Positions 8,911 to 17,072 of a stretch of DNA of 64,000 nucleotides are shown here, piece by piece; the first letter of the stretch is position 1; the number at the start of each line of letters is the position of its first letter. The translations under genes and the position numbers were made by a program. The notes beneath the pieces are model-generated. The model did no database searches, was not told the DNA's origin, and was given only the letters and a program-made list of their open reading frames with translations. This stretch comes from Bin55 sp963667455 (GTDB lineage: Bacteria > Pseudomonadota > Gammaproteobacteria > Pseudomonadales > Azotimanducaceae), in contig CAXXFR010000025.1 of the NCBI GenBank assembly GCA_963667455.2, positions 62,001 through 126,000 on the forward strand, written 5' to 3'.

Positions 8911-10290
8911 TCAATCGTAGATGCCAAGTTCCATTGCGACTTCTTCGATTTGCTCAAGTGCCCAGAGAAACTTCTCTTTGTAGTCGTTGCCCGCTGCAAT
9001 CACCTCCGGATCTTGAGATTCGCGAGGCTCGGCAGGTCCATCCGCAAGACCCGTTCGGAATTTTCGAACCCACCATTGACAGCTCCTATTTCCTTCTTCG
9101 TCCGGTCCTCGATAGTCGCTCGTCTTGCACACACTTTCCACCAGCCAATGCCAGTCGTAGTCGATGTCTCGCATCTCCAACGCCATGGCCGCGCGAACTG
9201 CTGAGAACATTCGAGTTCCACGAGCAGTTGTAGGCCCGAGCATCCCTTCGTCCAAGTGGGTGAAATCATCCCAATCGCGAAACTTTGGATCCCTCTCCAC
9301 ATGAACGCCATACACGAGCTCTTGCCAAGCCTCGGACCCTTGGCGGTAGCCCTCGGTGGCTACTCCTTCACCCAAAAACCGTGCGAGTCTCGTAAGGCCC
9401 TCGTAGATGTTCGTGCGTGGATGTTGTAATTCCCAATTAATCCCAACTGAGAAGTCCAGTCGTACCAATAGGTTCTGAATCTGCTGGTATTCCTTCGAAA
9501 CGAGATCGCCGTCTAAAGTGGGCACTGTATCGAAGCGTGCACATTGCCGCTTCAACCAACGCACCTCCAGCACTTCTTCCCATAGCCATTTCTTTCGGTG
9601 TTCGTAGGCGACCTCATCATCGCTGTCTTCGCCAAAGTCCTCCAATATACCCAAGAAGTGTTGAAACCTCGTCTTGCCTGTAGTCGCAACCCAATTGCGA
9701 TCAATCCACTCTCTTTCCGCATCCCTTCCGTTACGGAAACCGTGGCAGATTGCACCAAATTGGGCATAGTTCGTAAAGGCAACGGCGTTGCACGATTCGT
9801 ACCGGTTGCGACCGCTTCGCCTCCAGTATTCTTGGGTGACTTTGCCTTCATCAAAACACTCCTCGTTGTCAAGCGTAGCCAAGACACGCCATCGATCCCC
9901 GTCTGGATCGGCAAATATTCTTCCGTAATCTAACCTGACCAATGGCCTAGGGCCTATCAATCGAATTTGTTTTCCAAATGTCTTGCTCGCGAAGAACTGG
10001 TCAAGTGTCCGTAGACAATCTTCGCCGAGAATCTCTACGGTTGGGTCTGGACACACAGTTAAGAAATCGGGATCATCACTGCGGTCGGACGGGGTTTCAG
10101 TGATCGTTTCTTGATCTACGAGGCTTGGCGGAGTGGAACGTTCTCGTTCCGGCTGAACGTCCGCATTAGGTGGTGTCTGTGGTTCCTCAGAATCGGTCTC
10201 GTCAGACTGGACAAGCACCAGAACTTGCAACCCTGCCAGTCCGGTGACGACAAGCACGGCGACTATCCAATATGCAGTTGTTCTATGCAC
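8911..10290 (-). CDS. Array A copy 3: membrane-anchored eight-cysteine protein
   Basis: A 459-residue protein very close to copy 4 over its whole length. The open frame could begin at 10356, but that position falls inside the promoter -35 box. The GTG at 10290 (VHRTTAYWIVAV) is 37 bases from the -10 box and aligns with the GTG start of copy 5. It has one N-terminal membrane helix, an acidic/Pro-rich linker, the eight shared cysteines and the terminal LGIYD. Differences from copy 4 are concentrated in the first 60 residues and in the linker before LDYGRIFADP. Confidence 0.88.
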   Translation of the reverse strand: MHRTTAYWIVAVLVVTGLAGLQVLVLVQSDETDSEEPQTPPNADVQPERERSTPPSLVDQETITETPSDRSDDPDFLTVCPDPTVEILGEDCLRTLDQFFASKTFGKQIRLIGPRPLVRLDYGRIFADPDGDRWRVLATLDNEECFDEGKVTQEYWRRSGRNRYESCNAVAFTNYAQFGAICHGFRNGRDAEREWIDRNWVATTGKTRFQHFLGILEDFGEDSDDEVAYEHRKKWLWEEVLEVRWLKRQCARFDTVPTLDGDLVSKEYQQIQNLLVRLDFSVGINWELQHPRTNIYEGLTRLARFLGEGVATEGYRQGSEAWQELVYGVHVERDPKFRDWDDFTHLDEGMLGPTTARGTRMFSAVRAAMALEMRDIDYDWHWLVESVCKTSDYRGPDEEGNRSCQWWVRKFRTGLADGPAEPRESQDPEVIAAGNDYKEKFLWALEQIEEVAMELGIYD

Positions 10291-10326
10291 CGAGGAGCCC
10301 AGTTTTCCAGTTGGTCGCAATCCTTT

Positions 10327-10356
10327 CTTATATTCGAAAGTCTCAATTTGGATCAA
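10327..10356 (-). promoter_or_regulatory. Array A promoter, copy 3
   Basis: Minus-strand TTGATC (10351-10356), an 18-base spacer and TATAAG (10327-10332). The -10 lies 37 bases before the GTG at 10290. Confidence 0.7.
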
Positions 10357-10412
10357 GTTGCTTGAGGGTATTGGATTCCTTGAGCGACCTTTCCGTCTCC
10401 CCAGTCGTGCAG

Positions 10413-10558
10413 ATTGAACTCGAATACAAGCCCGACACGGCGAGACTTTCTCAGTGGACTAAGACGTTGTCAGGCATGCAACGCGATTGCTGTCACTTCG
10501 CAACCGGCAATGCGACAGACAGCTGACTCAGATGTCAGTATCTGAGTAGCTATGTAGA
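10413..10558. repeat. Intergenic duplicated block (right copy)
   Basis: Near-identical partner of the block at 8765, with the same order of intergenic sequence followed by a paralog 3' end. The offset of 1,648 bases equals the distance between the stop codons of copies 3 and 4. Confidence 0.85.
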
Positions 10559-11944
10559 TCAATCGTAGATGCCAAGTTCCATTGCTACTTCTTCGATCCG
10601 CTCAAGTGCCCGGAGAAATTTCTCTGTGTAGTCGTTGCCCGCTGCAATCACCTCTGGATCTTGAGAGTAGCGAGGATCGGCTGGTCCATCCGCAAGACCC
10701 GTTCGGAATTCGCTAACCCACCATCGACAGCTCTTGTTTCCTTCTTCTTCTTCGCCCGGTCCACGATAGTCGCTCGTTCTGCACACGCTTTCCACCAGCC
10801 AATGCCAGTCGTAGTCGATGTCTAGCTTCTCCAACGCCATGGCCGCGCGAACTGCTGTGAACATTCGAGTTCCACGAGCAGTTGTAGGCCCGAGCAACCC
10901 TCTGTCCAATTTGCTGAAATCGTCCCAATCGCGAAACTTTGGGTCCCTCTCCACGTGAACACCATACACGAGTTCTTGCCAAGCCTCGGACCCTTGGCGG
11001 TAACCCTCGGTGGTCACTCCTTCTCCCAGAAACCATGCGAGTACCGTAAGGCCCTCGTAGATGTTCGTGCGAGGATGTTGTGAATCCCAATCTGTCCCAA
11101 TTGAGTGGTTCAGTCGTACCAATAAGTTTTGAATCTGCTGGTATTCGTTCGAAACGAGATCGTCGTGTAAAGTGGGCACTGTATCGAAGCGTGCACATTG
11201 CTGCTTCAACCAACGCACCTCGAGCACTTCCTCCCACAGCCACTCCTTCCGGCGTTCGTAGGCGACCTCATCGTCGCTGTTTTCGCGAAAGCCGTCCAAC
11301 ACACCCAAGAAGTGTTGAAACCTCGTCTTGCCTGTACTCGCAACCCAATTGCGATCAATCCACTCTCTTTCCGCATCCCTACCGTCGCGGAAACCGTGGC
11401 AGATTGCGCCAAATTGGGCATAGTTCGTAAAGGCATCGGCGTTGCACGACTCGTACCGATTGCGACCGCTTCGCCTCCAGTATTCTTGGTTGACTTTGCC
11501 TTCATCAAAACACTCCTCGTTGTCAAGCGTAGCCAAAACACGCCATCGATCCCCGTCTGGATCGGCAAATATTCTTCCGTAGTCTAACAAGATCAGTGCA
11601 TCAGGACCTAAGATTTTTACTTGCTCACCAAATGTCTTGCTCGCGAAGAACTGGTCAAGTGTCCGTAGACAATCTTCGCCGAGAATCTCTACGGTTGGGT
11701 CTGTACATACTGTCAAGAAATCAGGATCATCACTGCTGTTGGACGCGGTTTCAGCGATCGTTTCTTGATCTACGAGGTTTGTCAGAGTGGAACGTTCTCG
11801 TTCCGGCTGAACGTCCGCATTAGGTGGCAACTGTAGTTCCTCAGAATCGGTCTCGTCAGACTGGATAAGCACCAGAACTAGTAACCCTGCCAGTCCAGTG
11901 ACGAGAAGCATTGCGGCTATCAAATAGGCAATCCTTTTTCGCAA
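10559..11944 (-). CDS. Array A copy 4: membrane-anchored eight-cysteine protein (family description)
   Basis: A 461-residue protein of a family I do not recognise. Residues 5-27 form one membrane helix after a basic tip, which predicts an anchored periplasmic or extracellular domain. An acidic, Pro-rich linker follows (about 28-75). The domain has eight cysteines, at 80, 92, 145, 167, 182, 250, 388 and 406, shared by the copies, an even number consistent with disulfides. Conserved blocks are YGRIFADP, LATLDNEECF, FTNYAQFGAIC, GRDAEREWID, GKTRFQHF, WLWEEVLEVRWLK, NIYEGL, EAWQELVYG, WHWLVESVCRTSDYRG and NKSCRWWV, ending in ELGIYD. It is rich in Trp and charged residues, with no enzyme motif seen. 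It starts with TTG, fixed by the 37-base promoter spacing. Candidate roles, all inference: surface antigen, immunity or binding protein. Confidence 0.88.
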   Translation of the reverse strand: MRKRIAYLIAAMLLVTGLAGLLVLVLIQSDETDSEELQLPPNADVQPERERSTLTNLVDQETIAETASNSSDDPDFLTVCTDPTVEILGEDCLRTLDQFFASKTFGEQVKILGPDALILLDYGRIFADPDGDRWRVLATLDNEECFDEGKVNQEYWRRSGRNRYESCNADAFTNYAQFGAICHGFRDGRDAEREWIDRNWVASTGKTRFQHFLGVLDGFRENSDDEVAYERRKEWLWEEVLEVRWLKQQCARFDTVPTLHDDLVSNEYQQIQNLLVRLNHSIGTDWDSQHPRTNIYEGLTVLAWFLGEGVTTEGYRQGSEAWQELVYGVHVERDPKFRDWDDFSKLDRGLLGPTTARGTRMFTAVRAAMALEKLDIDYDWHWLVESVCRTSDYRGPGEEEEGNKSCRWWVSEFRTGLADGPADPRYSQDPEVIAAGNDYTEKFLRALERIEEVAMELGIYD

Positions 11945-11980
11945 CGAGCTTCCTAGTCTTCCATTTGATCGTAGTCGTTA

Positions 11981-12010
11981 CTTATATGCGACACTACCAA
12001 TTCGGATCAA
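11981..12010 (-). promoter_or_regulatory. Array A promoter, copy 4
   Basis: Minus-strand TTGATC (12005-12010), an 18-base spacer and TATAAG (11981-11986). The -10 is 37 bases before the TTG start at 11944, which supports that rare start codon. Confidence 0.7.
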
Positions 12011-12201
12011 GATACTCGTAGCTATCAGATTCCTCTGGCGATCCTTCAGATTCGATTTGCACTCGACTGCGCGTGCCCGACTGCAGGATTTCGTCGATAG
12101 GCTGAAACGTGGTCGGACCGACAACGAGACAGCTGTCGTACCACAGACGGCAGTGTTACGTGCGTCTGACTCAGATGTCAGTATAGAAGTAGCAACCTGA
12201 C

Positions 12202-13575
12202 TCAGTCGTAGATGCCTAGTTCCAACGCGACCTCTTCAAAACGATCAATTGCTCTGTGAAAATCCCTGTAAGGACTTGGGATACTCTCTTCCAACGGCAC
12301 TCCAACCGAGTCGCGCGACTCGACCAGTGACTCGGCCATTCCTCGACGAAAGTCGGCAACGCACCAGCGACAGCTCTTGTTCCCATCTTCATCCGATCCT
12401 CGATAGTCACTTGTTCTGCAAACGCTTTCCACCAGCCAATGCCAGTCGTAGGCAACGTTAAGATTGTCGAGACTTATTGACGCATCCAGAGCTGTGAATA
12501 GCCTAACTTCACGAGCAATTGTTGGATTGAGCCTCCCCTTATCCAATGCTTCCATGTCAAGACTATCCCCAAAATGAACTCCATAAACTAGCTCCTGCCA
12601 TGCCTCCCAATCCTGCCGATAGCCTCTTGTCGTTAATCCATCCCCGAAGACAGCTGCAAGTCTCCTAAGACTCTCGTAGACATTGACACGAGGATCGCGT
12701 GACTCCCATGTCCGTTCGTCTACGTAGTTCCGTTGAATGGAGAAATTCTTAAGTAGCTCGTACTCCTTGACGTAGCGATCGCCATCCAAAGTGGGCACCG
12801 ACTCGAAATTTGCACACTGTCGTTTTAACCAACGCACCTCGAGCACTTCTTCCCACAGCCAAGCCTTTCTGCGTTCGTGTGCGACAGCGTTGTCGCCGCT
12901 CTTGCGAAATTCCTCCAAAACACTCGCGAAGTGCTGAAAACGAGTCTTATCCCCATATGCCGTCTGTTGGGGAGCGACCCATTCCCTTTCCGCATCCCGA
13001 CCTTCACGGAAACCGTAGCAGATTGCGCCAAACTGGGCATAGTTTGTAAAAGCTTCGGCGTTACAGTACTCCTTAGGATCGAGCCCGCTATTGACCCAGT
13101 AGGCTCGATAGTCGTCACCTCGCAAAAAACACTCTTCTTGATCAAGTGTTGCGAAAACGCGACCCCGATCTTTGACAGGATCGGCGAAGATCCTTTGGTA
13201 TCTCAGGAAATACTCCCGTTCACCTTCATTTGCGGATCTGTAGTAGAAAGTTTTGAATCCGAAAGTCTTGCTGAGAAAATGCTGGTTGAGTGCATCCAAA
13301 CAAGCTTCGCTTAGGACCTCGACAGCTGGGTCAGGACATCCAGTCAGCAAATCAGGTTTCTCGTTGCTGTTGGAAGGGGATTCAATGATCGTCTCTTGTT
13401 GTATGAGGTTTGACGCGATGGAGCGTTCTCGTTCCGGTTGAACGTCCGCATTAGGTGGCGACTGCGCTGCCTCAGAGTCGGTCTTGTCAGACTGGATAAG
13501 CACCAGAACGAGCAACCCTGCCAGACAAGTGACGACTAGCACCGCGACTATCCAATATGCTGTTGGTCTATGCAC
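12202..13575 (-). CDS. Array A copy 5: membrane-anchored eight-cysteine protein
   Basis: A 457-residue paralog with a GTG start at 13575 (VHRPTAYWIVAV), matching copy 3 at the N-terminus. Its body is closer to copy 6, sharing VAPQQTAYGDKTRFQHFASV and the RNYVDERTWESRDPR-type central region, so N- and C-terminal parts have different nearest neighbours within the array. It has the shared cysteines plus one more in KSCRWC. The segment before RYQRIFADP is a longer charged linker. Confidence 0.88.
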   Translation of the reverse strand: MHRPTAYWIVAVLVVTCLAGLLVLVLIQSDKTDSEAAQSPPNADVQPERERSIASNLIQQETIIESPSNSNEKPDLLTGCPDPAVEVLSEACLDALNQHFLSKTFGFKTFYYRSANEGEREYFLRYQRIFADPVKDRGRVFATLDQEECFLRGDDYRAYWVNSGLDPKEYCNAEAFTNYAQFGAICYGFREGRDAEREWVAPQQTAYGDKTRFQHFASVLEEFRKSGDNAVAHERRKAWLWEEVLEVRWLKRQCANFESVPTLDGDRYVKEYELLKNFSIQRNYVDERTWESRDPRVNVYESLRRLAAVFGDGLTTRGYRQDWEAWQELVYGVHFGDSLDMEALDKGRLNPTIAREVRLFTALDASISLDNLNVAYDWHWLVESVCRTSDYRGSDEDGNKSCRWCVADFRRGMAESLVESRDSVGVPLEESIPSPYRDFHRAIDRFEEVALELGIYD

Positions 13576-13611
13576 CGAGGAACCTAGCCATCCTGTCGAC
13601 TACAGTCGTTA

Positions 13612-13641
13612 CTTATATGCGACACTCTCAATTCGGATCAA
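13612..13641 (-). promoter_or_regulatory. Array A promoter, copy 5
   Basis: Minus-strand TTGATC (13636-13641), an 18-base spacer and TATAAG (13612-13617). The -10 is 37 bases before the GTG at 13575. Confidence 0.7.
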
Positions 13642-13835
13642 ATTGCTCGCGGGTATTGGACTCCACATGCAATCCTTCCGACTACGCAGAGTGCAGATTG
13701 AGATCGACTACGCGATAGCAGGAATTCCTCGAAAGGCGAAACGTGAATGAGCCGGCATCAACACTGCCGTCACTTCGCCGACCTTCAACGAGAAGGACAG
13801 CTGACTCAGATGTCAGTGCTTGGTCACGACCTAGA

Positions 13836-15215
13836 TCAATCGTAAATACCAAGCTCCAAGGCGACCTCTTCAAACCGATCAAGTGCATCAAGAAGCCTCT
13901 CGATATGCGTTGGGGTTCCCTCGTCTCTCTGCGTGTATTCCGATCCCATCGGTTCGACCAATATCTCCGTCATTCCTCCTCGAAAGTCGGCAACCCACCA
14001 TCGGCAGCTCTTGTTCCCGTCCGGGTTCGACCCTTGATAATCGCTCGTCCTGCACACGCTCTCAACCAACCAATGCCAGTCGTAGTCCACGGCAAGTTTG
14101 TCTAGTAGGACTGACACATCCAAAGCGGTGTACAGTCGTTCCATTCGAGAATGTGTAGGACCGAGCAACCCTTCATCCAAGCCTCCCATTTCAATATCCC
14201 GTCCGAGCGGAACTCCATAAACGAGCTCTTGCCAAGCTTCCTTCCCTTGACGATAGCCAATCTCCGTCAAGTCATCCATCAAGAAGGCCGCCAATTCGTT
14301 AAGAGTTTCATAGATGTTCGCTCGAGGGTCTCGCGATTCCCACTCCCGCTCATGGGAGTAGTTCCGTTGTATGGCGAGAGTCTTCAGTCTCTCGTATTCC
14401 CTGACGTAGTGGCCACCATCCAATACAGGGACTGAATCGAAATTCCCGCATTGGCGCTTCAACCAGCGCACCTCGAGCACCTCCTCCCACAACCAAGTCT
14501 TCCTACGTTCAAATTCGACGGCATTGTCCCCACTATTGCGAAATTCCTCCAAAACACTCGCGAAGTGCTGAAACCGAGTCTTATCCCCATACGCCGCCTG
14601 TTGGGGAGCGACCCATTCCCTTTCCGCATCCCTGCCACCGCGGAATCCGTAGCAGATTGCGCCAAACTGGGCGTAGTTCGTAAAGGCCTCGGCGTTACAC
14701 GACTCCTTCATCTCGCCAATGCTCAGTCGACCCCAATAGTCTCGCCGTTGGTCGTCTTCAAGAAAACACTCCTCTTGATCAAGAGTCGCAAAAACGCGAA
14801 TTTGATCGCCCATTGGATTGGCGAAGATCCTTCCATACTCCAATCTACCATCGAACAAATCACCCTCCTCGGCGAATGGGGACTACCGGACTAGCTTCCC
14901 GAAAGCCTTACTCAGAAAGAACTGATCGAGTGCTTGCAAACACTCATCGCTTAGGACTTCGATTACCGGGTCTGGACAAGCGGACCGCAGATCGGGCTCA
15001 CCGCCGCTGAGTGATGGGGAACCAGTGACCGCTTCGTGGTACACGGGCTTGGATGGCGTGGAACGTTCTCGATCTGGCTGAGCATCCGCATTAGCTACCG
15101 GCTGCTGAACCTCAGAATCGATCTCGTTAGATCGCGTAAGCACTAGTACTAGCAACCCTGACATTCCCGTGACGAGAAGCATTGCAGCTATCCAATAGGC
15201 AATCCTTTTTCGCAC
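13836..15215 (-). pseudogene. Array A copy 6: paralog with a single in-frame amber codon
   Basis: From the GTG at 15215 the frame runs through the membrane helix and CPDP to SKAFGKLVR, then meets TAG at 14883-14885 (codon 111). It then continues in the same frame without further damage through LEYGRIFANP to the LELGIYD end at 13836. All family blocks and cysteines downstream are intact. The stop lies in the most variable linker of the family. Options are a very recent nonsense mutation, a sequencing error, translational readthrough, or expression of a truncated anchor. The promoter is intact. Confidence 0.8.
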
Positions 15216-15251
15216 CCAAGAACCCAGCTTTCACGTTGGTCGCAATCTTTA

Positions 15252-15281
15252 CTTATATGCGACTCTCTCAATTCGGATCAA
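15252..15281 (-). promoter_or_regulatory. Array A promoter, copy 6
   Basis: Minus-strand TTGATC (15276-15281), an 18-base spacer and TATAAG (15252-15257). The -10 is 37 bases before the GTG at 15215. Confidence 0.7.
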
Positions 15282-15483
15282 CTCGCTCGCGGATACTAGG
15301 TTCCACTGGCGATCCTTCCGATGATGCAGTCGCACAATCTGATCCCGACTACGCGAGCGTAGTAGCGTGACTCCCTCGGCAGGCTGAGACGAGGTTAGGA
15401 CGACAACGAGACTCCTGTCACTTCGCAATCGGTAGAGAGGCGGACAGAGGACTCGGATGTCAGTACCAGAGTTGCGTCCTAGA

Positions 15484-16830
15484 TCAGTCGTAGATGCCTA
15501 ATTCCAACGCGACCTCTTCAAACCGATCAAGCGCCCAAAGGTATTCCTCACGAGATCCTTTGCTTGTTGTGTTGACCTCAGTGCCATCCGCGTCGCGAAT
15601 CTCGACTTGTCCCTCGGCCAAGAAGTCTCGGAAGTGCCCAACCCACCACCGGCAACTCTTGTTTCCTCTTTCGTCTGTTCCTCGATAGTCACTCGTCCTA
15701 CACACGCTTTCAACCAACCACTCCAAGTCGTAGTCGATATCGCGCTTTTCGAGTGCCCGGGCGGCGTTTAACCCAGTGAACATTCGAATTCCTCGATCAC
15801 TTGTTGGTCCAAGCCATCCGTCGTTCAAGTCTCCCATCCAGGGATCATCAGCCAGATTGACCCCATAGACGAGCTCTTGCCACGACTCCTTTCCTAACCG
15901 GTAGCCTTCTCTTGTTCGACCATCCCCAAGAAGGGATGCCAGTTTCGTAAGACCTTCGTAGATGTTGACACGAGGGTCCCGTGTTTCCCACATCCACTCA
16001 GAAACTTGCTCAAGTCGTATTGATAGAGTCTTGAGGCGCTCGTATTCTTGGGCATAGCGATCGCCATCCATAGTCGGTACCGAGTCAAATTTCGCGCATT
16101 GGCGTTTCAACCAACGCACCTCGAGCACCTCTTCCCACAGCCATAGCCTGCGGCGCTCATACACTTCGGCGTTGTCGTTCTTGCTAGAGTGCTCCGACCC
16201 GCCTAAGAAGTGTTGAAACCTCGTCTTGCTAGCGTAGACGGCCAATTGGGGGTCGATCCACTCTCTCTCCGCATCCCTTCCTTCGCGGAATCCATAGCAA
16301 ATTGCACCAAACTGAGCGTAGTTCGTGAAGGCTTCGGCGTTACACGACATCTTCAGGTCGCGGCCGCTCCGTGGCCCCCAATAGTCTCGACGTTCGTCGT
16401 CTTCGAGAAAACACTCTTCTCTATCAAGAGTCGCGAAAACGCCACTCTGATCTCGCAGGGGACTTGCGAAGATCCTTTGATACTCCAACCGCTCAAATGA
16501 CGAACCAACAACATCGACGAGCCACCCAATCCTCTTACTCGAAAAGAACTGATCAAGAGATTGCAGACATGACTCGCTCAATCTCTCAATGGTCGGGTCG
16601 GGACATGAGGTCAGCAGATCGAGTTCATTGCTACTGATTGACCGCGGGGCTTTGACCCTCCCGTCGTGCACAGGGTTGGAGGGCGTGGAACGTTCTCGAT
16701 CCGTCTGATCGTCTGCATTGAGAGTCTCATCGAAGGTCTCATCAGACTGGGGTTGCAACAGTACAAACCACACCGCCACACAGGCGACAAGAAGCGCTCC
16801 CGCAATCCAATAGGCAATCTTTACTCGCAT
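15484..16830 (-). CDS. Array A copy 7: membrane-anchored eight-cysteine protein, no array promoter
   Basis: A 448-residue paralog at the upstream edge of the array, starting with ATG at 16830 (MRVKIAYWIAG). It has the membrane helix, the eight shared cysteines and all conserved blocks. The conserved TTGATC/TATAAG element seen 37 bases upstream in copies 1-6 is absent here; the equivalent place at about 16867 reads unrelated sequence. The duplication boundary therefore lies at or just upstream of this start, and its expression must depend on a different promoter. Confidence 0.86.
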   Translation of the reverse strand: MRVKIAYWIAGALLVACVAVWFVLLQPQSDETFDETLNADDQTDRERSTPSNPVHDGRVKAPRSISSNELDLLTSCPDPTIERLSESCLQSLDQFFSSKRIGWLVDVVGSSFERLEYQRIFASPLRDQSGVFATLDREECFLEDDERRDYWGPRSGRDLKMSCNAEAFTNYAQFGAICYGFREGRDAEREWIDPQLAVYASKTRFQHFLGGSEHSSKNDNAEVYERRRLWLWEEVLEVRWLKRQCAKFDSVPTMDGDRYAQEYERLKTLSIRLEQVSEWMWETRDPRVNIYEGLTKLASLLGDGRTREGYRLGKESWQELVYGVNLADDPWMGDLNDGWLGPTSDRGIRMFTGLNAARALEKRDIDYDLEWLVESVCRTSDYRGTDERGNKSCRWWVGHFRDFLAEGQVEIRDADGTEVNTTSKGSREEYLWALDRFEEVALELGIYD

Positions 16831-17072
16831 TCAGACGTGTGGTCGTTTAGACGATTGCAGTCTTCTTGTTCAACGCGGCCGTGTCGTGGACTGAGCGCGA
16901 AGACTTCCGTTCGAGTGATGGAATTCCAGCATAATTGATGGCCGAGGTGTATCCCTCAAAGAGTCCAAGAGGCTCAATGGGTTGCCCGCCACTTTGGGAA
17001 TGGCCTGTTGGGTCAGACCCTTCGAATTTCCCCCAAATTCAAGAGAGACCTGCTTCCCAATCAGCCAGCACG

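Noticed and set aside
10291..10356. Longer start (10356) for array-A copy 3
   Set aside because: That codon lies inside the -35 box of the conserved promoter, and the extra residues have no match in the other copies.
5661..16830. Array A as a CRISPR or simple DNA repeat
   Set aside because: Units are 1.6 kb protein genes with divergence concentrated in linkers; there are no short spacered repeats.
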